Of a stretch of 64,000 nucleotides of DNA, positions 1 through 10,153 are shown piece after piece. Position 1 is the first letter of the stretch, and every line of letters starts with the position of its first letter. The notes below the pieces were generated by a model. It made no database searches, was not told where the DNA came from, and worked only from the letters and a program-made list of their open reading frames with translations. Made by a program: the position numbers and the translations under genes. The stretch comes from Tieghemostelium lacteum (lineage: Eukaryota; Evosea; Eumycetozoa; Dictyosteliales; Raperosteliaceae), in the NCBI GenBank assembly GCA_001606155.1, contig LODT01000037.1:682001-746000 (forward strand), in the 5' to 3' direction.

Positions 1-159
1 ATCAATTTCATCAGTCTCAATACCATTGGATTTCAATTCCTTCAATGGAATCTCTAAATGTGATCCTGTACTCCTATTCATTGGATTTAAACTGGTGGTA
101 CTATTGGTACTAGATTTCATATTATTACTACCACCTAATCCACTTTGTAATAATGACAT
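1..159 (-). CDS. 5' part of an unidentified gene cut by the left edge
   Basis: An open frame starts with ATG at 159 and runs leftward for 53 codons without a stop, so it leaves the window. The visible N-terminus begins MSLLQSGLGG, is rich in Ser, Thr and Asn, and ends LKSNGIETDEID, which looks like the start of a more structured part. No domain is recognisable in so short a piece. The ATG lies next to an AT-rich, T-run-containing spacer of the kind found upstream of other genes here, which supports it as a true start. The product is unknown. Confidence 0.6.
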   Translation of the reverse strand, partial: MSLLQSGLGGSNNMKSSTNSTTSLNPMNRSTGSHLEIPLKELKSNGIETDEID

Positions 160-1084
160 CTTTGTCTATTTTGTTCTTCTATTTTGATTATCTAATGATT
201 TTGATGATGATGATGAAATGTTTACTGTTGTTGATGTTGTATAATTTTATAAAATTTGTATAATACTGTTGAATAGTAATGTTATTATTTCTAATATATT
301 GTATTTTGGTGTGTAATGTGATGGTGATTGGATTATATAAATAAATTTTTTTTTATAAATAAATTTTTAAAAATAAAAAAGTTTGTTTTGTTTTTCACCT
401 TTTGAGTGGTGTGGTATGGGTGATGGTGGTAGTGGGTGTGTGGTTTTTGTTATATAACTAGTTTGTTGTTGATTGTTGTTGCTGTTGCTGTTGATGGTTA
501 TATATCTTTTACTGCTGTTGTTACTCAATATATTTTTATTTTCTATATTTTTGTGTTTTCTCTATCGACTGCTAATATCCCAATATAGAAGAGAAAAGAG
601 AAAAAAACTAAAAATATAAATGATATAATATATATTAATTTGTAGTTATATAGAATAATGATACACAATAATATTATTTAAACAACTGAAATTTTTCAAA
701 AAATCAAAAAAAAAACTTCCACGATCCAAAACAAAAATCAGAGATGAAAAAAAAAATCTTGTACAATTGTTTGTGTAAGAATATTTTTAGATGTTGAAGG
801 TGACTTTTTCATAATCACCTATTTTCTTTTATTATAATAATAATTTTTAGATCATTTTTACTGATGCTTAATTTGGTTTTAATAATTTATATCACCACGC
901 TTTTTTTCATTAAAGATGTTTCCAAATGTTATTTGAAAATAGGAATAAGTTATAATTTGATATGATATAAAATAATAATATATTCATTTAATAATCTGAC
1001 CTTTATTGAAATTTCTATTCACACCTAAAACTTAAAATATTTTTTTTTTTTTTCATTTCTTAAATTCACGATTCCACAGATAAC
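160..1084. other. Intergenic spacer with GT-rich box
   Basis: This is a divergent spacer between the left-edge gene and the NXT gene. It is very AT-rich and I find no convincing ORF on either strand. Around 405-443 it carries a GT-rich stretch (including GTGGGTGTGTGG at 432-443) that resembles the G-boxes bound by the dictyostelid developmental factor GBF; that link is inference. A GTT/GCT triplet run lies near 462-500. Confidence 0.4.
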
Positions 1085-1880
1085 ATGTTTTCTAATTTAA
1101 ATACAAATTCAACAAATGCTCTGACAGAACAACAAAAAAAGATTATACAGAATACAACAGACAAAGCAGAGACATTCGTTAAAGTATATTTCTCAAATTT
1201 TTAAAAGTAAACAAGAAACGAGACTAACTTCAACCTAACATTTAATTAAGGATTATTATTATCATTTATATGATACCAATAGAAAGGTAAGTTAATAACT
1301 AAAATTTAGGAACAACAATGAAAATCAACAGTAGTTATCTGTTATTTTATTTTGGAACTGAAAGTATAAAAAAAAAACAAATAGTAATAACAAGTTAAAT
1401 AATAATATCCTACCTCCACCACCAATGTTGTAACAATAATGATTTACCATTGTATTCCATTATTTAATTAAAAACACTATATAATGAATAATTGTTACTT
1501 TCCTACAGGAAGTAGTAAAATTATATAAAGATATCAGTATATCCATCTGGAATGGAACTGAATGTAAAGGAATTACAAATATAGAGAAATTATTATCAGA
1601 AATTCCAACTTCTAATCATAGTGTTGAATGTTATGACTGTCAACCAGTTACATGTAAGTATAAAATAAACAATGCTTTCAAACTTATTAAACTACTAGTT
1701 ACTAATGATATCTTTTTAGCTGATGATCCAGAAAATCCAAATATATTAATAGTTACATCAGGAAAAGTTACATATAATGTTCAATCAAGTCATTCATTTC
1801 ATCACACATTTTTATTAATCAAAGATCCAACAACTCAAAATCTTTGTATATCCTATGATTGTTTGAGATTGACTTCTTAA
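1085..1880 (+). CDS. nxt1: NTF2-related mRNA export protein NXT/p15
   Basis: NXT (p15) is an NTF2-fold protein that pairs with the export receptor NXF1/TAP to carry mRNA through nuclear pores. Four exons, 1085-1183, 1251-1286, 1509-1653 and 1720-1880, join in frame to a 146-residue protein, close to the roughly 140 residues of animal NXT1. The family pattern is clear: AETFVKDYYYHLYD in the first helix, ISIWNGTECKGI, then ECYDCQPV matching the VDCQPV core of NXT1, and the final strand SYDCLRLTS. Introns start GTATAT, GTAAGT and GTAAGT and end in AG. The second exon is only 36 nt. The longest intron, about 220 nt, precedes exon 3. Confidence 0.85.
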
Positions 1881-2075
1881 AGAATTGAATATAACAAATC
1901 AACAATAGAAATAATAAAATCAAACAACTTGTAAAAAATGGTCAGATAAATCAATTTATACATAATATTATTAAAACTAGTGAATTTATTTACAGGTATA
2001 GTAGGTATATTTTAGAAATTATATTGTATAAGGTATGTGGTCAGTGGTGTATATATATTTGTGCCTGTTGAAATA

Positions 2076-3512
2076 TTATTGAATAATACAATCACTCTTG
2101 TCTTTGTCTTTAGTAGATTGACCATTGGATTTTGGCGATTGTGCTTTATGGGATTTCTTTTTGGAATGGCTTTGTTTCTTTTGTTGTTCACTGACATCTT
2201 GTTGGTAGAGTCTCATTGCAACTTGATAGTCATCTTCTGTCTGTGATTTTTGATTTTGTTGATTTTGTAGGAATTGTGCGTATTTTTCATCAGACATTTG
2301 AGAGGTGTCAACCTTGTCGAGTGATGCCATTGTAGGACTATTAGGACCAAAGTTAGAGTAAAGATCTTCTTTACGAAACAATTTAAATTCTTGGGAATAA
2401 TATTCAGTATCACCGTCAATTTGAGATAACTTTTCCCAACCAACAGGTTCATTAAGGTAACCTTCGTCAGTTACCAATAGGTATAGTTCTGATTGATGTT
2501 TTAACATTACATTAAAATGATTGTTTCTGAAAAAGATGACCAACTCTTGTTCTTTAACTTTTGCATTAAGTTCAAATAGACCGTGATACGTCAATTGTGT
2601 ACTGCTATCCTGTAGAAACTGTTTAATTTTGTAGTCTTGAAATAGATCCTCTCCACTTGACAACAAACTATTATTTTTGTTGTTGTTTTGTGCGCTACTT
2701 AGTTTTGGTGAATTGGAATTCATATATAGTCTTTCCATTAGTTTATTATAAGTTTTATCTCCAATGATGGAAAGTAGTTCTATATCTTGTGAGTCTACTA
2801 ACCAACCGTGAACTAATGGAATATTCAATGTTTCAAATACACTTAGATCACATCCAACATCAAAATCTTTGACACCTGTAAATCGAATATTCAAATCCAT
2901 CCCATTAACCAATGTTGGTAATATATTTATACTTTGATTAATTTTAATTTCATATTCTGTTTGTAATTCTAAATTTTCAAACTTTATAATAATAAGTTAA
3001 TATTCCATTTCCATTATTTATAAGAAATTGTAAAAGTTTAAATTAAAAAAAAAAGAGGGTAGTGAGGTGACATATAAAGCTATACATACATGTTGAGGAT
3101 GTTCTAAAAGAAATTCTCCAATTCTTGATACTAAACTATTATAAGTAATAGGTGTTTCTGGAAAATTAATATCACCTCTAAGTGATAATACATTTGCCAT
3201 AGCTATCAAAGGACATGGTCCATTTTGTCTCTGTGTAATGATAACAACATTTCTTTTGTTAAAGGAAATTAACTTGGTTTGAAATATCTCTGGTTCTCTA
3301 TTTGGTTCTTTAGTTTCTGTAGGCAGTGTAGAAGTAGTAGTTGTGGTAGTAGTTGTAGTAGTTGTAGTAGTTGTTGGTTTGTTATTATTTCCACCACTAT
3401 TTACAAGAGGTGATGTTGGTACTGAAGATGAAGACGAAGAAGATTGTGTAAATTCTGCATTATCACTAGTATCACTATAAATTGGTAGTTTATCTAAAGA
3501 TACATATGCCAT
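2076..3512 (-). CDS. MINDY-family deubiquitinase (FAM63)
   Basis: MINDY proteases trim Lys48-linked ubiquitin chains. Two exons, 3512-3090 and 2981-2076 (intron GTATGT...AG, 108 nt), encode 442 residues. Residues 1-65 are a Ser/Thr-rich leader with a 14-Thr run. The catalytic motif QNGPCP is at 96-101 (Cys100), and the second half has GMDLNIRFTGV, IPLVHGWLVD and FFRNNHFNVM, where His296 fits the catalytic His of MINDY-1. The tail is basic and Gln/Ser-rich, with a ubiquitin-interacting-like helix before it, and ends in CIIQ, a CaaX box whose final Gln favours farnesylation. Start ATG is at 3512. Membrane anchoring is inferred from the CaaX box alone. Confidence 0.88.
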
Positions 3513-3896
3513 AAATAATAAATTAAAGCTTTTGGGTTTTCACTAAATTAAAAAAATTTAATATAATTTTTTTTTTTTTATTTTAATTTTTTATTTTATC
3601 ATAATTAATGATTTATAACTACCATTTTTAATTTGGTTATTTAAATAAATTTGGTTTTTTTTAATTTTATTGAATAAATGCAATTATTAATATTTGTAAA
3701 ATTTTAATATTGGCTTCTGAAATATTTCTTTGTCTTCTTTATTGTTTTTTGATCAAATAAAGTTATTTACTTATTAGGAATTATTAATTTAAATATTTGA
3801 ATTATTTAATTTAACACTGTCAAAATTCTTATTTATTTTCTTATTTTAATCATTTGACATGCACAATTCCACTTCTTTGAATAGATTTCAAAATTA

Positions 3897-3983
3897 AAAA
3901 AAAAATCTTTTCAGATTTCAAACGTGTATAAAAACCAGCTTGAAAAAAAAGTTAATTCATGAAATCTGAAAAGATTTTTTTTT
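3897..3983. repeat. Perfect 24-bp inverted repeat upstream of the VIT/vWA gene
   Basis: The left arm at 3897-3920 reads A-run then TCTTTTCAGATTTCA. The right arm at 3960-3983 is its exact reverse complement (TGAAATCTGAAAAGA then a T run). The loop is 39 nt. The hairpin ends 28 nt before the ATG at 4012, so it probably lies in the promoter or the 5' untranslated region. The purely A/T part of the arms could pair by chance in this genome, but the 15-bp mixed-sequence part is unlikely to. Confidence 0.8.
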
Positions 3984-4011
3984 ATTTATAAACACACAAA
4001 TATAATTAACA

Positions 4012-6777
4012 ATGAATATTATTCAAAATATATTTAAAAGTGGACCTTCTTCAGCAACAGAAACCTATAAAGAAGCACACTATTTCAACTATTACAGAAA
4101 ATTGGAATTAAAAAACAAAAATGAAAAAGAAGTGAGATCACGTATTGGGTTGATTCCAAAAGTTGTTAATTCCAATTCACAGAGTTTCACTCTAACTGAC
4201 TTTGATATCGAAGCTGTTGTCACTGATAGTTCAGTTATCAGTGTATTCACTCAAAAGTACACTAATGAAATGACATCACCAGTGGAGGCCACCTACAAGA
4301 TGCCTTTACCACCTTATGCAACCGTTTGTGATTTTGTTGTAACTTATGATGATAAAGTACTCAAAGGTAAAATCAAGGAGAAGCAAAAGGCACAGGAGAA
4401 ATATTCAGATAACATTGCATCTGGTGGACAATCTTTTATGGCTGAGAAATCAGACGATGGTTTCTTTACTTTATCTATAGGTAACCTACCACCAACTAAG
4501 CAAGTCGCCATATCTTTAACTATAATCTCTGAGATTGGTGCACATTTGGAGAATTTACATTACTGTTTACATAGATATATGTTCCCTGGAAACAACTTTA
4601 ATGTAAATTTCAATTTGAATGTATTTAGTAGTCAAAAGATTGACAAGATCTCTCTGGACCATTATTCACCATCCATCAAGTATGCTGAAGATAAAAAGAG
4701 TGCTACTGTGAAGTTCTCATCCAATGGTATAAAGAGAAATATAGTTGCAGTCATTCAACCCGCAGTCTCAAAGAAACCAGAGTACTTTTTAGAGTATTCA
4801 GCTAAAGATAAGACATATGCTGTAGGTTTGAATTTCTATCCAAAATTTGAAATCTCCAGAGAAGAGGTCGATCAAAAAGCTGAATTTATATTCTTGTTGG
4901 ATTGTAGTGGGTCCATGTCAGGTAGTTCAATCAACCAAGCCAAGAGAGCTTTAGAAATTGTAATGAGATCTCTAACTGAAAACAACAAGTTCAATATCTA
5001 TCTCTTTGGATCCAGTTATAAGAAACTCTTCCCAAGCTCTCAAATCTACAATGATGATACTCTAGAGAAAGCCTCTGCACATATTACCACCATTTCTGCT
5101 AATCTAGGTGGTACTGAACTTCTACCTCCAATTAAAGATATTCTGGCTTTACCTTATGATCCTGAGTACCCAAGACAAGTCATGATCTTTACCGATGGTG
5201 AGATCTCACAGAGAGATGAACTTATTGATTATGTAGGTAAGGAATCTAATACCACTAGAATCTTTACTTTTGGTATTGGGTCTGGCGTAGATACTGAATT
5301 GGTTGTAGGTTTAAGTAAGGCTTGTAAAGGGTACTTTGAAATGATTAAAGATAACAGTAAGATGGAAGAGCAAGTTCTTTCATTACTCAGTATTGCTATG
5401 GAACCTACTTTATCAAATATCAAAGTTGAATGGCCACAAGACCAAATCAAAGTCACTCAAGCTCCTAAACAAATTCGTCCAATTTACAATGGAGAGAGAA
5501 TGATGATCTACGGTCTGATTGATGAGAAACTTACTGAATCTAATACCATTCCATTGGTTCTCACTGGTAATGGTCCATCAGGTCAATTGGTTAAATACGA
5601 ATTGGAATTGAATTTTGAAAATGCTAAAAGTGACAGTACTCATTTACATTCTTTGGCAGCTTTCAATATCATTAATGATCTAGAAGAGGAAGAAAGAAAA
5701 GATAGAAAAGATCATAAGGATAGAATTGTACAATTAGGTAAGAAATATTCATTGGTATCTAAACACACATCATTTTTGGTAACTGCTGAATCTGATCAAG
5801 TTACTACAGATACCATGGTTCCAGTTGAAGTTTTGAAGAAAGATACAACATCATCATACCAACAACAATCACAACCAAATAAAACTAGTATTTTGTATAG
5901 TTCAAATACAAGTGTACCAAGTCTTCCAAGAAGTTCATCACCAACTTCTAGAGGTGGTTCATCAGCTGTATTAAGCAAATCAAGAAAAGTTAGCTACTCA
6001 AATTCTAGTCCAATTCCACCCCCTCCACCTCCAATGGCTGGTGGTGGTGGTGGTAGTTTCCCACCTCCTCCTCCAAGTGGTCCACCCCCAATGGCACCCG
6101 GTGGTATGGCATTCCCAATTGTACAATCATCAGTATCTTCATCATCTTGGTGTTGTGATGAAGAGGAAGATAACTCTTCTGGTTCTGTTTCCTGTGATGA
6201 ACAAGAGGAATTAGGCGGTTTGGTTCTCAATGACTCCATGGATACCCAAATTGAATCATGTAAAAATATTTCAATTTCTCTTCCAGAGTCAGTTGAAAAG
6301 AAAGAACAAAGTGATTTTAAACTTAAAAAGAAATTATCTTCACCTTCAAAAGAAAAGAAACAAGAAAAAGACAGTGGATCTGCATCAAAACTTTTAGCTT
6401 CACCAAAACCAGTTTCACAATCATCATCATCATCAACTCCATTACCTTCACAATCACCTTCTAGACCAGTACAAAAAGTATCAACTGGTGATTTGTTATT
6501 GGATCTCATTAAAGCTCAGAAAGCTAATGGTTCTTGGGCTGCTGAATCATTAACATTTACAGTACCAACTGTTCCATCTGGTTATGAAATCTTAGTTGCT
6601 GAGATTTGGATTACTCTCTTTGTCATTGCAAAGATTACAAAATCATTCTCAAGTAAGAAATCACAATGGGAATTGGTTGTCAACAAAGCCACTAAATATG
6701 TAAAATCACAATTAACTAAAGAAAACAAATCTGATCAATTTGATAAACTATTGAAATTAGCTGAATCAGGTGTATAA
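4012..6777 (+). CDS. VIT and von Willebrand factor A domain protein
   Basis: A single-exon gene for 921 residues. Residues about 45-175 match a VIT (vault/inter-alpha-trypsin) domain, including the ATYKMPLPPYATVCDF segment. A vWA domain follows at about 290-455, with an intact metal site DCSGS (Asp297, Ser299, Ser301) and FTDGE. Residues 640-840 are a low-complexity linker with poly-Pro/Gly and Ser blocks. The last 80 residues, with STGDLLLDLIKAQKANGSW, resemble the C-terminal module of VWA5/PARP4-like proteins. No signal peptide or membrane segment is seen, so it is probably cytoplasmic and acts as a protein-binding scaffold. The exact role is unknown. A perfect inverted repeat lies just upstream. 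Confidence 0.85.
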   Translation: MNIIQNIFKSGPSSATETYKEAHYFNYYRKLELKNKNEKEVRSRIGLIPKVVNSNSQSFTLTDFDIEAVVTDSSVISVFTQKYTNEMTSPVEATYKMPLPPYATVCDFVVTYDDKVLKGKIKEKQKAQEKYSDNIASGGQSFMAEKSDDGFFTLSIGNLPPTKQVAISLTIISEIGAHLENLHYCLHRYMFPGNNFNVNFNLNVFSSQKIDKISLDHYSPSIKYAEDKKSATVKFSSNGIKRNIVAVIQPAVSKKPEYFLEYSAKDKTYAVGLNFYPKFEISREEVDQKAEFIFLLDCSGSMSGSSINQAKRALEIVMRSLTENNKFNIYLFGSSYKKLFPSSQIYNDDTLEKASAHITTISANLGGTELLPPIKDILALPYDPEYPRQVMIFTDGEISQRDELIDYVGKESNTTRIFTFGIGSGVDTELVVGLSKACKGYFEMIKDNSKMEEQVLSLLSIAMEPTLSNIKVEWPQDQIKVTQAPKQIRPIYNGERMMIYGLIDEKLTESNTIPLVLTGNGPSGQLVKYELELNFENAKSDSTHLHSLAAFNIINDLEEEERKDRKDHKDRIVQLGKKYSLVSKHTSFLVTAESDQVTTDTMVPVEVLKKDTTSSYQQQSQPNKTSILYSSNTSVPSLPRSSSPTSRGGSSAVLSKSRKVSYSNSSPIPPPPPPMAGGGGGSFPPPPPSGPPPMAPGGMAFPIVQSSVSSSSWCCDEEEDNSSGSVSCDEQEELGGLVLNDSMDTQIESCKNISISLPESVEKKEQSDFKLKKKLSSPSKEKKQEKDSGSASKLLASPKPVSQSSSSSTPLPSQSPSRPVQKVSTGDLLLDLIKAQKANGSWAAESLTFTVPTVPSGYEILVAEIWITLFVIAKITKSFSSKKSQWELVVNKATKYVKSQLTKENKSDQFDKLLKLAESGV

Positions 6778-7099
6778 AAAATTAAAAAGAAAAAACAATA
6801 AAATTATTTTATAACAACTAAACTTGTATTTTTTGAAAAAGTGTAAAATTGGGGAAAAGAAGGACAAAGCCTAATTTAATTAAATTAAAATAATTTTTTT
6901 TTTTTAATTTTTTTTTTTGGTTCAATTTTAATTTGATAGGATTGATGTTAACATTGAAATTAGATATATATTTACACAAATAATACAAATAAATATAAGA
7001 ATCAATTTTTAAAAGTAACCTAAAAAAGTTAGAAAGACAACAACAAAGTAAAAGGTCAAAAAAAGACTAGAGTAATAAAACAAACAATATTAAAAAGAT
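6778..7099. other. Intergenic spacer
   Basis: A 322-nt spacer between two plus-strand genes. It is nearly pure A/T with two long T runs at about 6895-6920 and A-rich DNA just before the next ATG. No ORF or structured element was seen. Confidence 0.5.
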
Positions 7100-8047
7100 A
7101 TGGATAAATATTATCGTGTTTCAAAACCAATTGATAAAGACACAGAACCTAATGAAATTAGACTGGCTTACAATAGTAAGATTAGTAGTTCTATTGAATA
7201 TGGTTTGGAACTGTTAAAGAAACCAGAGCTACAGTCAATTTTCATCAAGGCATTGGGACCAAATATGATCAGTAAGGCTATATTCGTTGCTGAGATTATC
7301 AAACGTAGAGTATCAGGTCTTCATCAGATCACTGAAATTGGCACAACAGGTATAGTAACTGAATATATGCCAAAAGAAGAAGGTCTTGATAAAGTTGAAT
7401 TGGTTAAACAAACTGCATTCATCAAGATTACATTGTCCCTCAATCAATTGGATACCACAAATCCAGGATATCAACCACCAATTGCAGCTGATTTAGTAAA
7501 ACCTCGAAAATCCTACCATGAAGAGGAATCTCAATTCAATGCTGCCAATAGAGATCAAGGTGATAGTGATGAAGAAAACCATGGTGAACACTCTACTGGT
7601 GTCTCTACTTTTAGAGGTGGTAGAGGTGGTAGAGGTGGAAGAGGTAGAGGCGGAAGAGGTGGAAGAGGTGGTAGAGGTGGAAGAGGTGGTGGAAGAGGTG
7701 GTAGAGGTGGAAGAGGAGGAAGAGGTGGTTCTTTCAGAGGTGGATTTAGAGGTGGTAACCCTAACTCAGATTCAAATATTCCACAACAAACTACAACTAC
7801 CACAACTACACCCAGTTCTACATCAAATGATCAATCACCATCACAACAACAGCAACAACAATCCAATGTAAACTCCAATGGTTACTTTGTTGGTGGTGGA
7901 CACAGAGGTAGTAGAGGTGGAAGAGGAAGAGGCGGTAGAGGTGGAAGAGGAAGAGGCAGCAGAGGCGGTTTTAGAGGTGGAAGATTCAATAATTCAAATT
8001 TAAATTCACCACCACAACAACAATCTCCTCAATCCACAACAAACTAG
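7100..8047 (+). CDS. Alba-domain RNA-binding protein with RGG repeats
   Basis: The first 115 residues form an Alba domain (the fold of archaeal Alba and RNase P/MRP Rpp20/Rpp25), recognisable from the conserved ALGPNMISKAIFVAEIIKRR helix region and ITEIGTTGI. After an acidic linker come two blocks of RGG repeats at about 170-216 and 265-300, separated by a Thr/Gln-rich stretch. Alba-RGG proteins of plants and protists bind RNA or RNA:DNA hybrids and act in translation control or genome upkeep; which of these applies cannot be read from the sequence. It is a single-exon gene of 315 residues starting at ATG 7100. Confidence 0.85.
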   Translation: MDKYYRVSKPIDKDTEPNEIRLAYNSKISSSIEYGLELLKKPELQSIFIKALGPNMISKAIFVAEIIKRRVSGLHQITEIGTTGIVTEYMPKEEGLDKVELVKQTAFIKITLSLNQLDTTNPGYQPPIAADLVKPRKSYHEEESQFNAANRDQGDSDEENHGEHSTGVSTFRGGRGGRGGRGRGGRGGRGGRGGRGGGRGGRGGRGGRGGSFRGGFRGGNPNSDSNIPQQTTTTTTTPSSTSNDQSPSQQQQQQSNVNSNGYFVGGGHRGSRGGRGRGGRGGRGRGSRGGFRGGRFNNSNLNSPPQQQSPQSTTN

Positions 8048-8428
8048 TTTATCAAAATGGAGAGAATCTTTCCAAAATGTAGAATAAATAAAATCAAACA
8101 ATAAGAATATAGATCTTTGTGTATCGCTCTTTTAAATAAATAATAAGTATTTATTAAAAATTATTTGACTAGATGAATACCACTGAAATGGAATTCATTA
8201 CATAAAGAAGTTACTTTGTACTTTCTAAAAACTAATATATATATATATATATATTCCTCAAAAACTTTTCCTATAAACTATGTCATTATTCTAAAAAGCT
8301 TTCTGAGAAAGGCATTATGTTGGGTTTTAGATGAACAAGCAGGAATTGATGATTCAATATTAATGGCAAAAAAGTGGACTATACCTTAAGAGTATTTAAA
8401 ATATATTGAATCCTTTTTTTATATAGAT
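8048..8428. other. Spacer with short unexplained open frame
   Basis: This stretch lies between the Alba gene and the His-Me nuclease ORF. It has an (AT)10 run at 8235-8254. On the plus strand a short open frame ends at the TAA near 8389 and includes ALCWVLDEQAGIDD; it is less AT-rich than its surroundings and may be a coding remnant, but I do not recognise it. Confidence 0.3.
8235..8254. repeat. (AT)10 microsatellite
   Basis: Ten uninterrupted AT units in the spacer between the Alba gene and the His-Me nuclease ORF. Confidence 0.85.
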
Positions 8429-8647
8429 TTACAAAGGTTTCAATTGAGTCATAACCTTACATCTTGGAAGATGTTTGCAAACTGTACCAATGACAACATT
8501 ATTTTGGACCATGTCACCAGCACAATTATCCCTACTTTTGTTAAGAGCTCTTGATTCTCCATGCAAATGGTCAGGTCTAAAGCAGTTTCTTCTGCGACAT
8601 AAATGGCTGGTATTGGATCTCTGTGATGTTTGTTTATATGTATTCAT
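8429..8647 (-). CDS. I-PpoI-like His-Me finger endonuclease core
   Basis: A 72-residue ORF from ATG 8647 carries the zinc-binding core of a His-Me (beta-beta-alpha metal) homing endonuclease. His15, Cys17, Cys22, His27, Asn36 and Cys42 have the same spacing as I-PpoI His98, Cys100, Cys105, His110, Asn119 and Cys125. Cys57-x-His59-x3-Cys63 matches the second I-PpoI zinc site. The catalytic His and the metal-binding Asn are therefore both present. I-PpoI is 163 residues, and its N-terminal half, with one zinc Cys, is not seen. The frame stays open for about 20 codons upstream of the ATG, and CACAG just inside could be a splice acceptor, so this may be the last exon of a longer gene or a 5'-truncated copy. 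It sits alone, head-to-head with NAC alpha, with no host intron or rDNA around it. Confidence 0.65.
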   Translation of the reverse strand: MNTYKQTSQRSNTSHLCRRRNCFRPDHLHGESRALNKSRDNCAGDMVQNNVVIGTVCKHLPRCKVMTQLKPL

Positions 8648-8855
8648 AATTTTTGTGAAAAAATATAATATTTGACTTCGACCACTTTTATAATCAATTT
8701 GTAGAAAAATTATGAACTAACAGATTATTCAAAAATGGATAAACACATTTTATTAAATGGGGTAACGTGATTATGAAATATCAAATTAAAAAATTTTTTT
8801 TTTTTTTCTGACTTTAAATTTTCCAAATAACGAATAATCTCACACATAAATAACA

Positions 8856-9561
8856 ATGGCCACCATCGAAGAAATTAACGAAACTACCCCAGAAACCACC
8901 ACCACCACTGAAACCACCACCCCAGAAACCACCCAAGAAAAGAAAACTTCTCGTGGTGAAAAGAAAACCAAAGCTGCCATGGCTAAATTGGGTATGACTC
9001 CAGTTGATGACATTTTCCGTGTCACCTTAAAACAAACTAAAGGTGTAAGTAATATAATTAATCTCTAGATCAGTAAATGATGAATTTTTAGAGAAAGAAA
9101 ATTGTTATTTTGATATTTTTAAATGAATTTAGAAATATCCACATATCAATAACTATGGTGATGATTAGAATAGATTTTAATACAATAAATTTATCAAATA
9201 CATATTATAGTTCTTATGTGTTGTTGCTTCCCCAGAAGTTTACACCAACGAAACTAAAAGCACTTACGTTATCTTCGGTGAAACCACCTTTGAAGACCCA
9301 ACCGCCGCCAGAGCCACCAAAGCTGCCAAAAACCTCGAAGAAACCACCAAAGTTGAAACTCCAGTTGAAACCACCACTGAAACTACCACTGAAACTTCAA
9401 CTGAAACCACTAAAGATGACTCTGAAGTTGACTTACAAGGTTTGGATGAAAAAGATGTTGAAATCGTTATGAAAGAAACTAAAGCTCCAAAAGCTAAAGT
9501 TGTTGAAGTCCTCAAAAAGACTGGTGATATCGTCACTGCCGTTTTGGAATTGACCATGTAA
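8856..9561 (+). CDS. nacA: Nascent polypeptide-associated complex subunit alpha
   Basis: NAC binds ribosomes and shields new chains, preventing wrong targeting to the ER. Exons 8856-9044 and 9211-9561 (intron GTAAGT...AG, phase 0) give 179 residues. A Thr/Glu-rich acidic N-terminus is followed by the NAC domain with TSRGEKKTKAAMAKLGMTPV, the strand region FLCVVASPEVY and the dimer segment YVIFGETTFED. The C-terminal UBA domain has EKDVEIVMKE, AKVVEVLKKT and DIVTAVLELTM, all standard for NAC alpha. The codons are biased towards GCC, ACC and GTC more than in the neighbours, as expected of a highly expressed gene. A Thr/Glu repeat links the two domains. Confidence 0.92.
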
Positions 9562-9705
9562 ATTTGTTTCTATAAAACTAAAAATTACATTGTGAATTGT
9601 AAACAAAAACAAACTCCTAAACCACCTTCATTTTTTATCTTTTTTTGACAAAATAGGTATAACACCTATCTTAGGTAAATTTACTATATATAATTATCTG
9701 TAAAT

Positions 9706-10112
9706 TCATCTTTTATTTTGTGGAGATTGATTTTGTTGATTCATCTGATTGGAACCATCAAAAATAGATTCCCATGCCAATGGATCATCTATTGGGTGTA
9801 AAAAGTACTTGAATTAAAAAGTTGTTATTATTTGTACTTTGGCTAAGTGGATTATTTACAAGATTAGCTTGTACTATATTTTCAATTGGTTGTTGATCAA
9901 TATGATTTTGATTTTGTAAATATTGAGAATAGTCTTGGTAATTATTATTATTATTATTAATTTGGTTAGTGCTATTATTATTATTTAAAGTTTCATTGGT
10001 ATTGTATATTGTACTATTATTGTTATTATTGTTGTTATGATAACTATTATTTATCATTAATTCCGAGGTATTTAGAGGTCTATTATTCATATTGGTTTGA
10101 TAATTATTATTA

Positions 10113-10153
<41 letters not shown>

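Noticed and set aside
5994-6509. 171-codon minus-strand frame in the VIT/vWA gene
   Set aside because: Antisense shadow of the Pro/Gly and Ser-rich linker.
7518-7871. Val/Glu-rich and Pro-rich frames over the Alba gene
   Set aside because: Shadows of the RGG repeats in other frames.
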